From Tabrizicola aquatica (GTDB taxonomy: Bacteria; Pseudomonadota; Alphaproteobacteria; Rhodobacterales; Rhodobacteraceae): 64,000 bases of DNA. The stretch's first letter is position 1, and each line of letters begins with the position of its first letter. The position numbers were made by a program, and so were the translations under genes. The notes beneath the pieces were generated by a model. The model ran no database searches. It was not told the DNA's origin and saw only the letters and a program-made list of their open reading frames with translations. Shown here one piece after another: positions 37,319 through 46,326 of this stretch. The DNA is taken from the NCBI RefSeq assembly GCF_002900975.1, contig NZ_PJON01000003.1:186001-250000 (forward strand), in the 5' to 3' direction.

Positions 37319-38509
37319 ATGATCCCCGCCGTTCTGCCGACCTACAACCGCGCCCCCCTTGCCTTCGTGAAGGGCGAGGGCAGTTGGCTTTGGACCGAGG
37401 ACGGCCGCCGATACCTGGACCTCGGCTCGGGCATCGCGGTGAACGCGCTGGGCCACGCCCATCCCGCGCTGGTGCAGGCGCTGACCGAACAGGCGGGCAA
37501 GCTTTGGCATGTCTCGAACGTCTACACGATCCCCGAACAAGAGCGTCTGGCGAAGCTCCTGACCGACACCACCTTCGCCGACACGGTATTTTTCACCAAC
37601 TCGGGGACCGAGACCGCCGAACTGGCGATCAAGATGGCGCGCAAGTTCCACTACGACGCGGGCCAGCCCGACCGCACCGAGATCGTCGCCTTCGAGGGCG
37701 CCTTCCACGGCCGCTCCACCGGTGCCATCGCGGCGGCGGGGTCGGAAAAGATGGTCAAGGGCTTCGGCCCGCTGATGCCCGGCTTCAAGAACCTGAAATG
37801 GCCTGCGAACGACGCCGATCACGCCGCGATCCGCGCCGCGATCACCGACCAGACCTGCGCCGTGATCATCGAGCCGATCCAGGGCGAGGGCGGTATCCGC
37901 GTCGTCCCGGACCAGTGCCTCAAGGGCCTGCGCGACCTTTGCGACCAGACCGGCACGCTCCTCATCTTCGACGAGGTGCAATGCGGCATGGGCCGCACCG
38001 GCCGGCTTTTCGCGCATGAATGGGCCGGCGTCACCCCCGACATCATGATGGTCGCCAAGGGCATCGGTGGCGGCTTCCCGCTGGGCGCGGTCCTTGCCAC
38101 CGAACGCGCGGCCTCGGGCATGACCGCGGGCACCCACGGCTCCACCTACGGCGGCAACCCGCTCGGCTGCGCCGTGGGCGCGAAGGTCGTCGAACTCATC
38201 TCCGACCCCGCCTTCCTGGCCGAGGTCGCCCGCAAGGGTGCCCTGATGCGGCAAGGGCTGGAGTCCCTTGTCGCCCGCCACCCGCAGGTGTTCGAGGGCG
38301 TGCGGGGCGAGGGCCTGATGCTGGGCCTGAAATGCAAGCCCGCCCCGACCGAAGTGGTCAAGGCCGGCTACGAGGCCGGCGTCCTGACTGTCGCCGCCGC
38401 CGACAACGTCCTGCGACTTCTTCCCGCACTCAACATCCCCGACGCCGACATTGCCGAGGCGCTAACCCGCCTCGACCAGGCCGCCACCCACCTCGAACAA
38501 GCTGCCTGA
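37319..38509 (+). CDS. argD: Acetylornithine aminotransferase
   Basis: A 396-residue class III PLP aminotransferase of arginine biosynthesis. Motifs: LDLGSGIAVNALGHAHP, FFTNSGTETAELAIKMAR, IVAFEGAFHGRS, LIFDEVQCGMGRTGRLFAHE and the PLP lysine in MMVAKGIGGGFPLGA. It may also act as succinyldiaminopimelate aminotransferase in lysine synthesis. It is followed by argF after 72 nt, which contains a repeat hairpin. Confidence 0.95.
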   Translation: MIPAVLPTYNRAPLAFVKGEGSWLWTEDGRRYLDLGSGIAVNALGHAHPALVQALTEQAGKLWHVSNVYTIPEQERLAKLLTDTTFADTVFFTNSGTETAELAIKMARKFHYDAGQPDRTEIVAFEGAFHGRSTGAIAAAGSEKMVKGFGPLMPGFKNLKWPANDADHAAIRAAITDQTCAVIIEPIQGEGGIRVVPDQCLKGLRDLCDQTGTLLIFDEVQCGMGRTGRLFAHEWAGVTPDIMMVAKGIGGGFPLGAVLATERAASGMTAGTHGSTYGGNPLGCAVGAKVVELISDPAFLAEVARKGALMRQGLESLVARHPQVFEGVRGEGLMLGLKCKPAPTEVVKAGYEAGVLTVAAADNVLRLLPALNIPDADIAEALTRLDQAATHLEQAA

Positions 38510-38523
38510 TTTCATACTGGTCC

Positions 38524-38557
38524 AAATATCCTGGGGGTCCGGGGGCAAGGCCCCCGG
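38524..38557. repeat. AAATATCC-plus-hairpin intergenic repeat, copy 1
   Basis: AAATATCC at 38524-38531 followed by a GC hairpin at 38539-38557 with perfect 8-bp arms (CCGGGGGC and GCCCCCGG, loop AAG). It sits between argD and argF and may cause attenuation or mRNA processing. A similar layout occurs at 62560-62597 and a partial one at 46145. Confidence 0.6.
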
Positions 38558-38581
38558 CTACCAGCCAAAAAGCGAAGCGAA

Positions 38582-39508
38582 ATGAAGCACTTCCTCGACA
38601 TACACAAGACCGACCCCGCGCAGCTTCGGACCATGATCGACTCTGCGCAAGCGATGAAGACCGCCCGCAACGGCCGTCCCAAGGGCTCGCCCGACGACCA
38701 TCAGCCGCTCAAGGGCCATATGGTCGCGCTGATCTTCGAAAAGCCCTCGACCCGCACCCGTGTCAGCTTTGACGTCGGCGTGCGCCAGATGGGCGGCGAG
38801 ACGATGGTGCTGTCCGGTAAGGAAATGCAGTTGGGCCACGGCGAGACCATCGCCGACACCGCCCGGGTCCTGTCGCGCTATGTCGACCTCATCATGATCC
38901 GCACCTTCGAGGAAGCCACGCTGCTGGAGATGGCCGAACACGCCACTGTCCCCGTGATCAACGGCCTCACGAACCGCACCCATCCCTGCCAGATCATGGC
39001 TGACGTGATGACCTACGAGGAACACCGCGGCCCCATCGCGGGCAAGAAGGTGGTGTGGTGCGGGGATGGCAACAACGTGGCCGCCAGCTTCCTGCATGCC
39101 GCCGGGCAGTTCGGCTTTGACTTCACCTTCACCGGGCCGGAGACGCTGGACCCCGAGGACAAGTTTGTCGCCTTCGCCCGCGAGAAGGGGTCGAAGATCA
39201 CCATCCAGCGTGACCCGTTCACCGCGGTCGAGGGCGCCGATCTGGTGGTTACCGACACCTGGGTTTCGATGCACGACCCGGAATCCGCGAAAGAGCGCCG
39301 CCATAACCAGCTGCGCCCCTATCAGGTGAACGAGCAGCTGATGTCCCGCGCCAAGCCGGATGCGCTGTTCATGCATTGCCTGCCTGCGCATCGCAACGAC
39401 GAGGCGACCAGCGCGGTGATGGACGGCCCCCATTCGGTGATCTTCGACGAAGCCGAAAACCGCCTGCACGCGCAAAAGGCGATCATGCGCTGGTGCCTCG
39501 GCGTCTGA
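38582..39508 (+). CDS. argF: Ornithine carbamoyltransferase
   Basis: A 308-residue carbamoyltransferase forming citrulline from ornithine and carbamoyl phosphate. The carbamoyl phosphate site [13 protein letters not shown], the [14 protein letters not shown] motif and the ornithine-binding FMHCLPAHR are all present. It uses the product of carB in this window. The ribosome site is weak (AGCGAAGCGAA), in line with coupling to argD. Confidence 0.96.
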   Translation: MKHFLDIHKTDPAQLRTMIDSAQAMKTARNGRPKGSPDDHQPLKGHMVALIFEKPSTRTRVSFDVGVRQMGGETMVLSGKEMQLGHGETIADTARVLSRYVDLIMIRTFEEATLLEMAEHATVPVINGLTNRTHPCQIMADVMTYEEHRGPIAGKKVVWCGDGNNVAASFLHAAGQFGFDFTFTGPETLDPEDKFVAFAREKGSKITIQRDPFTAVEGADLVVTDTWVSMHDPESAKERRHNQLRPYQVNEQLMSRAKPDALFMHCLPAHRNDEATSAVMDGPHSVIFDEAENRLHAQKAIMRWCLGV

Positions 39509-39518
39509 ACTTGACTAC

Positions 39519-39543
39519 GGCCCCCTTCCTTTGCAGGGGGGCC
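39519..39543. terminator. Hairpin between argF and convergent hemerythrin gene
   Basis: Arms GGCCCCC (39519-39525) and GGGGGCC (39537-39543) around an 11-nt loop, just after the argF stop. There is no clear T-tract, so this is a probable but not certain terminator. Confidence 0.4.
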
Positions 39544-39556
39544 ACCGCCAAGCCGT

Positions 39557-40135
39557 TCAGCCCAACCGATGCTTCAAGACCACCGGCAGCACCAGGTCCT
39601 CCTCATCCGCCAGGTGCCGGGCCAGAAGGTGGTCGAACCCCGCCAGATCGGCCAGGAACCGTCCCGTCGCCTCACGCTGGGGCGCATCCCGCGTGGCGGC
39701 CAGCACCGCATTGGCCCCGGTGACAAAGCGGTCGATCAGCCCGTGCAGCGCGTGGTGGTCAGCGTCCAGCATCTCGAACCCGCGTGCAATCTGCGGCTCC
39801 AGCCGGGCGAGTTCGGGAAAATAGACGTCGTCCTCGATCTGGTGATGGCCCATCAGGTCGCCCAGAAGGCGCGATCCCAGCCGTGACAGCCGCGCTGCAT
39901 AGGTCTCGGCCGACAGCGCGCCGTCGATCCGCGCCCTTGCTTCGGTTCCCAGCGCGTCCAGCATCCGGCGGAAAGCCAGGTGCCGATCCAGCCAGAAGGC
40001 TGCCAAGCCATTGAAATCGGGGTGGGCGGCCCACTCTGCCCGGGGAAGGTCCGCCAGGATCAGGCAAAATTCGTCGGGCAGGGCGGCGCGGTGTTCCAGC
40101 AAAAGCGCGGGGTCGCGGGCGGGGGGCGTGCTCAT
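39557..40135 (-). CDS. Hemerythrin-domain protein
   Basis: A 192-residue four-helix bundle with a full set of likely di-iron ligands: His52, the HHQIEDD motif (His97, Glu101), His127/His131 in DADHHALH, and the C-terminal HxxxE in ARHLADEED. It is predicted to bind O2 or NO, or to store iron, in the cytoplasm. ATG 40135 is chosen; an ATG at 40189 would add 18 residues and overlap the operator region. It is divergent from an ArsR gene. Confidence 0.85.
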   Translation of the reverse strand: MSTPPARDPALLLEHRAALPDEFCLILADLPRAEWAAHPDFNGLAAFWLDRHLAFRRMLDALGTEARARIDGALSAETYAARLSRLGSRLLGDLMGHHQIEDDVYFPELARLEPQIARGFEMLDADHHALHGLIDRFVTGANAVLAATRDAPQREATGRFLADLAGFDHLLARHLADEEDLVLPVVLKHRLG

Positions 40136-40192
40136 CCCCGCATCCTGCCAGCCGCTTGTGGCAAGGGCAACCAGCGCATCATTCACCAAAAC

Positions 40193-40244
40193 GGTTGAGC
40201 GAATCGGCTGTGCTGTGGTAATTCATCCACATGGTTGAACGAAT
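40193..40244. promoter_or_regulatory. Direct repeat in hemerythrin/ArsR divergent region
   Basis: GGTTGAGCGAAT at 40193-40204 and GGTTGAACGAAT at 40233-40244 differ at one base and are 40 bp apart; the second overlaps the ArsR start codon. They may be operators for autoregulation by the ArsR protein. Confidence 0.35.
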
Positions 40245-40593
40245 AGACGCAAACCCGGCACCCGAGACAGACCCGCTGTCCCTGACGCTCAAGGCCGCCG
40301 GCGACCCGACCCGCCGGGCAATCCTGACGCATCTTGCCCAGGAAGGCCCCGCCCGCGTCACCGACATCGCCGCGCGCTTCGACATCAGCCTGAACGCCGT
40401 GTCGAAGCACATCATGGTGCTTGAAAAGGCCGGCCTGGTCACGCGCCGGACCAAATGGCGCGAGCATCTGATCGAGGCGAACCTTGCGCCCCTGACCCTG
40501 GCCTTCCGCTGGTTCCAGGACCTGCGGTCGGTCTGGGACCTTCGGCTGGATGCCCTTGAAGCCCATCTTGCAAAGGAAACGACCGATGACTGA
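40231..40593 (+). CDS. ArsR-family transcriptional regulator
   Basis: A 120-residue winged-helix regulator of the kind that pairs with SRPBCC proteins. The HTH is DPTRRAILTHLAQEGPARVTDIA...LNAVSKHIMVLEKAGLV. No metal-binding cysteine pairs are present, so it is not an arsenic or zinc sensor. It overlaps the SRPBCC gene by 8 nt, a common two-gene arrangement. Confidence 0.9.
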   Translation: MVERIDANPAPETDPLSLTLKAAGDPTRRAILTHLAQEGPARVTDIAARFDISLNAVSKHIMVLEKAGLVTRRTKWREHLIEANLAPLTLAFRWFQDLRSVWDLRLDALEAHLAKETTDD

Positions 40594-41017
40594 CCTGACC
40601 CTCTCCGTGACCCGCATCCTGAAGGCCAGCCCCAAGGCGGTCTACGACGCCTGGCTTGACCCGGACACCATCGCCCGGTTCATGGCCGGGGGCGCGGGCC
40701 AAACCGTGACCGAGGCGCGGACCGACCCCCGTGTCGGCGGCGCGTTCCGCATCGTCATGACCTCGGACAAGGCCATCCCGCACCAGGGCATCTACTTGGA
40801 CCTTGTCCCCCACAGACTGATCCGCTTCACCTGGGAAAGCCTCTATTCCCCCGCTGACAGCGAGGTGACGATCCGCCTTGCACCAGTCGCCGAAGGGACA
40901 GAGGTCACCCTTACCCAGGTGCGCTTCCTGTCCGAAAGCGCGCGGGATGGACACCGGCAGGGCTGGGACCTGATCCTGCAGCGTCTGGCGGGCGTCATGG
41001 CGGAAGCTGCGGCCTGA
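40586..41017 (+). CDS. SRPBCC/AHSA1-family protein
   Basis: A 143-residue helix-grip protein of the activator of Hsp90 ATPase homologue group. It starts LTLSVTRILKASPKAVYDAWLDP, then FMAGGAGQTVTEARTDPRVGGAFRI and ends with GWDLILQRLAGVM. Such proteins bind hydrophobic ligands; the ligand is unknown. Expression is coupled to the ArsR gene. Confidence 0.88.
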   Translation: MTDLTLSVTRILKASPKAVYDAWLDPDTIARFMAGGAGQTVTEARTDPRVGGAFRIVMTSDKAIPHQGIYLDLVPHRLIRFTWESLYSPADSEVTIRLAPVAEGTEVTLTQVRFLSESARDGHRQGWDLILQRLAGVMAEAAA

Positions 41018-41061
41018 TCCGTCGCGGCCCTTGTCCCCGTGGGGCAACGGGCGTTTCGCGG

Positions 41062-41093
41062 GGGGTTGGTCAGAAAACCAATCGGCCAACCCC
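41062..41093 (+). terminator. Possible hairpin terminator after SRPBCC gene
   Basis: Arms GGGGTTGG and CCAACCCC separated by 16 nt, followed by TTTCC. The loop is long, so the call is weak. Confidence 0.3.
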
Positions 41094-41148
41094 TTTCCGC
41101 CCTTCCCGCTGCGGTCTAGGCTGCCCCCATCTCAAAGGGAGGCCATCC

Positions 41149-41643
41149 ATGCACCGCCGTTCCGTCGCCGTCTTCGACCGTTTCCTGTCGGCCCTTGCCA
41201 CCATCCTGGACAAGGCCGAGGCGCATTGCGAGGCGAAGAAGATCAAGCCCGAGGTCATCCTTGCCGCCCGCCTTTTCCCCGACATGTTCCCCTTCATCCG
41301 CCAGGTCCAGCTTGCCTGCGACTTCGCCGCGCGGGGCACCGCCCGGTTGGCGGGGGTCGAGCCGAAGGGCTTTCCCGACACCGAGACCACCTTTGCCGAG
41401 CTGAAACAGCGCGTCGCTGCCGCGCGCGGCTACATGGGCGGTTTTCAGGCCGCCGACTTTGCCCATGCCGACAGCCGCGAGATCCATTTCAAGGCCGGTG
41501 GCCGCGACATGATGCTGAAGGGGGATGAGTTCCTCTCCTTCTATGCCCTGCCGCAGTTCTTCTTCCATGTCACCACCGCCTACGACATCCTGCGCGCCAA
41601 CGGGGTAGAGCTTGGCAAGCGCGACTACATGGGTGCGCCCTGA
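41149..41643 (+). CDS. DUF1993-family protein
   Basis: A 164-residue DUF1993 member and a paralogue of the gene at 22357-22824. Typical segments are ARLFPDMFPFIRQVQLACDF, AARGYMGGFQAADFAHADSR and the C-terminal PQFFFHVTTAYDILRANGVELGKRDYMG. The stop overlaps the next start (TGATG). AAAGGGAGG precedes the start. Function unknown. Confidence 0.85.
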   Translation: MHRRSVAVFDRFLSALATILDKAEAHCEAKKIKPEVILAARLFPDMFPFIRQVQLACDFAARGTARLAGVEPKGFPDTETTFAELKQRVAAARGYMGGFQAADFAHADSREIHFKAGGRDMMLKGDEFLSFYALPQFFFHVTTAYDILRANGVELGKRDYMGAP

Positions 41644-42185
41644 TGCGCGGGGTCCTGATCATCGACATGCAGGAAGGCATGGCCGACCGTATCCGCTCTG
41701 GCCGCCCCACGGCGACCCCAGACGCGCCCGCCCGCATCGCCGCCCTTCTGGCGGCGGCGCGCGCGACGGGCACCCCGGTGATCCATGTGCTGCACGACGA
41801 TCCGCACCCCGACTCGCCTTTCCGCAAGGGCGAGCCAGGCGCCGAACCCATGTCCTGCGCTGTCCCGCAGGCGGGCGAGACTGTCCTTTGGAAACACGGC
41901 TCCTCGGCCTTTCACGGCACCGGGCTTGACGGGCATCTCAAGGCGCATGGGATCACGCAGTTGGTCGTAGCGGGGGCTGTCGCCGCCTTTTGCGTGACAT
42001 CAACGGTGCGCCAGGCCTCGGACCTTGGCTATTCTGTGCTGTTGCCGCAGGACGCGCTTCTGGGCTTCGACCTGCCAGCCTATGACGGCGGACAGCTTGA
42101 TGCGGCCACCGTTTTCCGCGTCACCCTCTCGCTTCTGGGGGCCGATTTCGCGACGCTGACCACGGTCGACGCGCTGGCGGCGTAA
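41643..42185 (+). CDS. Isochorismatase-like cysteine hydrolase
   Basis: A 180-residue enzyme with a complete catalytic triad Asp8 (LIIDMQ), Lys84 (VLWKHGSSAF) and Cys117 (AAFCVTSTVRQASDLGY). The family includes nicotinamidases and other amidohydrolases; the substrate cannot be assigned. It is translationally coupled to the DUF1993 gene. Confidence 0.9.
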   Translation: MRGVLIIDMQEGMADRIRSGRPTATPDAPARIAALLAAARATGTPVIHVLHDDPHPDSPFRKGEPGAEPMSCAVPQAGETVLWKHGSSAFHGTGLDGHLKAHGITQLVVAGAVAAFCVTSTVRQASDLGYSVLLPQDALLGFDLPAYDGGQLDAATVFRVTLSLLGADFATLTTVDALAA

Positions 42186-42283
42186 GGCATGCGTCACGGC
42201 GCGGCCGGCGACCCGCGAGGCTTGCACGACGTGCTTGACGAGCCGCCGCAGGGCCGGACCGCGAAAGCCCAGGCGCGCCGCGC

Positions 42284-43477
42284 TCAAGCGGCCTGTGGTA
42301 GCGGGGTCAGCACCTTCCCCGCATCCGCATCCGCCGCCCGCGCCGCCAGCAGCGCCACAACCACCAACAGAAGCGACAGCCCCAGATAGGTGGGCCGGAA
42401 CCCCACATGCTCGGCCAGGAAACCGATCGAGGATGGCGCGACCAGGATGCCGCAATAACCGACCATGGTGACAATCGAAATCGCGCTGGCCGGGGGCAGC
42501 GACGGGTGGTTCCCCGCAGCCGAGAACAGGACCGGCACCATGTTCGCCACGCCCAGCCCCGCCAGCGCGAAGCTAGCAATCGCGATCCAGTCCGTCGGCG
42601 CCAGCGCACCCCCCATAAGTCCCGCCGCCCCGATCAGGCCCGAGATCCGCAGCGTCCGCACTGCGCCAAAGCGGTTGCGCACCGAGTCGCCCAGAAAACG
42701 CATTACCGCCATGGTCCCGGCAAAGAAGGCAAAGCCCAGGCCCGAGACAAAGACATCCGACCCCATCTCCTTTTGCAGATAGATTGCCGCCCAATCCAGC
42801 ACCGCGCCCTCGGGCACCATCGAAAACAGCGCCAGAAAGCCCAGCAGCCAGACATGCAGCTCTTTCGGGAAAAGCTTGGTTCTGGGCACAGCCACCTCGA
42901 CCGCAGCGGTCTTTGGCGCATCGGGCAGCAGGAACGGCATCGCGCCCAGGACCAGCACCGCCACGACGCCCGCAGTGACCAGCGACTGCTCCTCGGACCC
43001 CCATTTCGCGATGATCCAGGCCCCGGTGGACCCGCCGAAAAAGCCGCCCAGGCTCCAGAACCCGTGGGAGGAGGACATGATCGCCTTGTGCAGCCGCCGC
43101 TCGACCTCGACCGCCTGCGCGTTCATCGCCACGTCCATGCAGCCCGCCATCGCGCCAAAAACCGCCATGAACAGCGCCAGCACCCATAGGTTCGGCGAAA
43201 AGACCACCATCGGCAGCACCGGGATCAGCGCCAACGAGAACCACAGCAGCACCTTGCGCCCGCCGTAAAGCGAGATCAGCCGCCCGGCGAACAGCATGGC
43301 CGAGACCGCCCCCAGCCCCAGGACAAGGATCAGCAGCCCCAGCACGGACTCGGTCACGTTGTGCCGTGGCATGAGCAGCGGGATCTGCGGCGCCCAGGCC
43401 CCCATGACGAAGCCGTTGGCCATGAACATGGCCGCAATCGCCCATCGTGCGCGCCGCGCCTGCGCTTCCATCTGCAT
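42284..43477 (-). CDS. MFS transporter
   Basis: A 397-residue major facilitator with about 12 helices. It has MANGFVMGAWAPQIPLLMPRHNVTESVLG at the start, the helix 2-3 loop LISLYGGRKVLLW, and MDVAMNAQAVEVERRLHKAIMSSSHGFWSLGGFFG, a pattern seen in the YbjJ-like group. The substrate is unknown. ATG 43477 is preceded by AGGGGCA. Confidence 0.9.
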   Translation of the reverse strand: MQMEAQARRARWAIAAMFMANGFVMGAWAPQIPLLMPRHNVTESVLGLLILVLGLGAVSAMLFAGRLISLYGGRKVLLWFSLALIPVLPMVVFSPNLWVLALFMAVFGAMAGCMDVAMNAQAVEVERRLHKAIMSSSHGFWSLGGFFGGSTGAWIIAKWGSEEQSLVTAGVVAVLVLGAMPFLLPDAPKTAAVEVAVPRTKLFPKELHVWLLGFLALFSMVPEGAVLDWAAIYLQKEMGSDVFVSGLGFAFFAGTMAVMRFLGDSVRNRFGAVRTLRISGLIGAAGLMGGALAPTDWIAIASFALAGLGVANMVPVLFSAAGNHPSLPPASAISIVTMVGYCGILVAPSSIGFLAEHVGFRPTYLGLSLLLVVVALLAARAADADAGKVLTPLPQAA

Positions 43478-43583
43478 CGTCTGCCCCTGATATGTTAGCG
43501 CCTGTCATAGGCCTGTCGCCGGGCGGGCGAAAGGGGCGGCCGATCAATCCATGTTGCAGCGCTAAAAGGATGCGCGGGCCAAG

Positions 43584-43622
43584 ATCCTTCGAAGGACTGC
43601 AAAGGATTTCGAAAGCTTTTGC
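43584..43622. repeat. Double-palindrome intergenic repeat, copy 2
   Basis: ATCCTTCGAAGGA at 43584-43596, then GCAAAGGATTTCGAAAGC at 43599-43616 and TTTTGCG. It aligns along its length with copy 1 at 27717-27761 but with several substitutions. It lies between the MFS gene promoter side and the hrpB stop. Confidence 0.6.
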
Positions 43623-43627
43623 GCCCC

Positions 43628-46084
43628 TCACGTCCCGCGCGGTTTCGCCTTCAGCGTCGGCTCGGCCTCGGTCGGGTCCTCGGGCCAGGGGTGGCGCGGA
43701 TAGGCCCCGCGCATGTCCTTGCGGACATCGGCGTAAGAGGTTGCCCAGAACCGCGGCAGATCGGTCGTCACCTGTACCGGCGCGCGTGCGGGCGACAGCA
43801 GCGTGATCCGCAGCGGCATCCGCGCCTGACCCACCACCGGATGCACGGTGACCCCGAACATCTCCTGCAGCCGGACCTCGATTGCCGGCGCCTCGCCGTC
43901 ATAGTCGATGGGGATCTTCCGCCCCAGCGGGGTTTCAAAGCTGCCCGGCACCAGCCGGTCCATTTCGGCCAGCCGGTCCCAGCCTAGCAGGCCCTGCAAG
44001 GCCGGCACCAGATCGAAGGACCGGATATCCGCCTCGGTCCTGACCCCGGACAGATGCGGCAACAGCCAGTCCTCTGCGGTGGCAAGAAGGTCTTGATCCT
44101 CCACCGCCGGCCAGCCCTCGCCCCGCGCCAGCCGCGCCCGCGCCCGCAGCCGCCGCGCCGCCGGGGACCAGGGCAGGCCCAGAAGCCGCACCCCCTCCAG
44201 CGCCGCCTTTGCTACCGCTTCCGGTGGGGCGTCCCAATGGCGGTCGTCCAGCACCAGCGCCCCCAACCGCTCTTGCCGGCGCGCCAGAACCTTGCCATCG
44301 CGCTTCGACCAGTCGCAGACCTCGACCCACCGGATGCGGCCCGCGTAAAGCCCGCGAACCTCGGCCTCGCTGATCGCCACCGTTTGCCGCACGGTGGCTT
44401 CGCGGGTGTCGCCGTCCAGGTCCGTCGCCACGATCAGCCGCGCGCCCGACAGGGAAAGCCCCGCCGCCATCGCCGCCCCCTTTCCCCCGGACAGGACCCA
44501 GCGTGGCGCCTCGCCCTTCCGCCGCAGCCCGATCCGGTCCGGGTAGGCCAGCGCCGCCATCTCGGCCAGGGTGAAGCCGCCGGCGCCTTTCTCCCCCATC
44601 CCTCCTTGTCCAGAAGGTGGCGCCGCCGCCTCGACCAACCCCCGCGCTGCCGCTTCCAGCCGCTTCGCCTCGGCCCGGATGCGCTCGACGACCCCGCGAT
44701 CCGCCTGCGGTCCCGGCCGCTGGATCGCCTGCATCCGCAAGGCCAGGTCCGGCCCCGCCCCGCGCAAGGGGTCGCGCTCGGCCAAGAGCGCCGCAAGCGT
44801 CGCCGCCTGCGGCCCCGCCACCGCCAGCATGTGCCCCAGCCGGGGATGCAACGGCAGGCCCGCCAGCGCCCGGCCATGCGCCGTGATGTGCCCCTGATCG
44901 TCCAGCGCGCCCAAGCCCTGCAGCAAAGCCCGCGCCTCGGCCATGGGTCCTGGCGGCGGCCGCGTCAGGAAGGGCAACTCGGCCCCGCCCCATAACGCGA
45001 GTTCCAGCGCAAGTCCGGCCAGGTCGGCCACCTCGATCTCGGCGGGCGGGTAGGGGGCCAGCCCGCCCTCTTCGCCCTTGGTCCACAGCCGGTAGCAGAC
45101 CCCTTCCGCGACCCGCCCCGCGCGGCCCCGGCGCTGCTCGGCCTCGGCCTTCGTCGCCCGCTCGGTCACCAGCCGCGACATGCCCGAGTTCGGATCGAAC
45201 CGCGCCCGCCGTGCGCGGCCTGCGTCCACCACCACGCGGATGTCCGGCAACGTCAGCGATGTCTCGGCGATCGAGGTTGCCAGCACCACCTTCCGCCCCG
45301 GAACCGGGGCCAGGGCCGCCCGCTGTGCCGCAAAGTCCATCGCGCCGAACAGGGGCCGCACCACCACGCCCGGCAGGCCCTGCAACAGCCCCTCCACCCG
45401 GCGGATCTCGCCCTCGCCCGGCAGGAAAACCAGCATCCCGCCTTCTGTCTCGTCCAAGGCCGCCTTCACCGCCCCGGCCACCATCGCGTCCAGCCGAAAG
45501 GACGCATCTGGTGACCGTGGCAGCCACCGCGTCTCCACCGGGAACGCCCGCCCGGCAGAGGTCACCACCGGCGCCCCGCCCATCAGCTCTGCCACCGGCG
45601 CGGCATCCAGGGTCGCGGACATGACCAAGAGTTTCAGGTCCTCCCTCAGCACCCCCCGCACCTCCAGACACAGGGCAAGGCCAAGGTCCGCATTCAGCGA
45701 CCGCTCGTGGAATTCGTCGAAGATCACCAGCCCGATGCCCGTAAGCTCCGGGTCCGACTGGATCATCCGGGTCAGGATGCCTTCGGTCACCACCTCGATC
45801 TTTGTGGCCGATGTAACCTTCGCCTCCCCCCGGATGCGGTACCCGACCGTCTTGCCCACGGGTTCGCCCAAGGTCTCCGCCATCCGCTCGGCCGAGGCGC
45901 GGGCGGCCAGCCGGCGCGGCTCAAGCATCAGGATGCGCCCCGCCACGATCCCCCGTGCCAGCAGGTCCAGCGGCACCAGCGTCGTCTTGCCCGCCCCTGG
46001 GGGCGCCTGCAGCACCGCCACCCCGCGCAAGGCAAGCGCCTCGGCAAGCTCGGGCAGGACATGAGAAACGGGCAGCTCGATCAT
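43628..46084 (-). CDS. hrpB: ATP-dependent helicase HrpB
   Basis: An 818-residue DEAH-box helicase. Motifs: Walker A APPGAGKTTL, EPRRLAARASAERMA, DEFHERSLNADLGL (DEAH-like box), VMSATLD, ATSIAETSLTLPDIRVVVD and QRRGRAGRVAEGVCYRLW, then the HA2 and the HrpB-specific C-terminal domain (about 680-818). The substrate and role in these bacteria are not well known. ATG 46084 gives the family length. Confidence 0.93.
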   Translation of the reverse strand: MIELPVSHVLPELAEALALRGVAVLQAPPGAGKTTLVPLDLLARGIVAGRILMLEPRRLAARASAERMAETLGEPVGKTVGYRIRGEAKVTSATKIEVVTEGILTRMIQSDPELTGIGLVIFDEFHERSLNADLGLALCLEVRGVLREDLKLLVMSATLDAAPVAELMGGAPVVTSAGRAFPVETRWLPRSPDASFRLDAMVAGAVKAALDETEGGMLVFLPGEGEIRRVEGLLQGLPGVVVRPLFGAMDFAAQRAALAPVPGRKVVLATSIAETSLTLPDIRVVVDAGRARRARFDPNSGMSRLVTERATKAEAEQRRGRAGRVAEGVCYRLWTKGEEGGLAPYPPAEIEVADLAGLALELALWGGAELPFLTRPPPGPMAEARALLQGLGALDDQGHITAHGRALAGLPLHPRLGHMLAVAGPQAATLAALLAERDPLRGAGPDLALRMQAIQRPGPQADRGVVERIRAEAKRLEAAARGLVEAAAPPSGQGGMGEKGAGGFTLAEMAALAYPDRIGLRRKGEAPRWVLSGGKGAAMAAGLSLSGARLIVATDLDGDTREATVRQTVAISEAEVRGLYAGRIRWVEVCDWSKRDGKVLARRQERLGALVLDDRHWDAPPEAVAKAALEGVRLLGLPWSPAARRLRARARLARGEGWPAVEDQDLLATAEDWLLPHLSGVRTEADIRSFDLVPALQGLLGWDRLAEMDRLVPGSFETPLGRKIPIDYDGEAPAIEVRLQEMFGVTVHPVVGQARMPLRITLLSPARAPVQVTTDLPRFWATSYADVRKDMRGAYPRHPWPEDPTEAEPTLKAKPRGT

Positions 46085-46144
46085 GCCCCGCTTATCGCCT
46101 GCGCCCCTGCACATGACCAGACCCAAGCCCTTTCACATTTGCCC

Positions 46145-46162
46145 AAATATCCCCGCCGGAGG
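46145..46162. repeat. AAATATCC-type intergenic repeat, partial copy
   Basis: AAATATCCCCGCCGGAGG at 46145-46162, in the 242-nt gap upstream of meaB. It shares the AAATATCC box with the elements at 38524 and 62560 but lacks the long GC hairpin. Confidence 0.4.
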
Positions 46163-46326
46163 CAAACGCGAGCCGTCCTGCGCGCCCCTTCGCGCGCGGG
46201 ACGGCGAGAAAAAGAGTCTTCGCGCGGCACGCGCTCCTTATGGAAACCGCCCGAACCCGCAGGACCGCAGTCTCCTCTCGCCAAGCCGCCAGCCTTACGG
46301 CAAAAGAGGGGTAAACGAGGGGGACA

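Noticed and set aside
43935-45671. Minus-strand frame of about 578 codons inside hrpB
   Set aside because: Same strand but another frame than hrpB; Gly/Arg-rich and without motifs, while the hrpB frame carries all helicase motifs.
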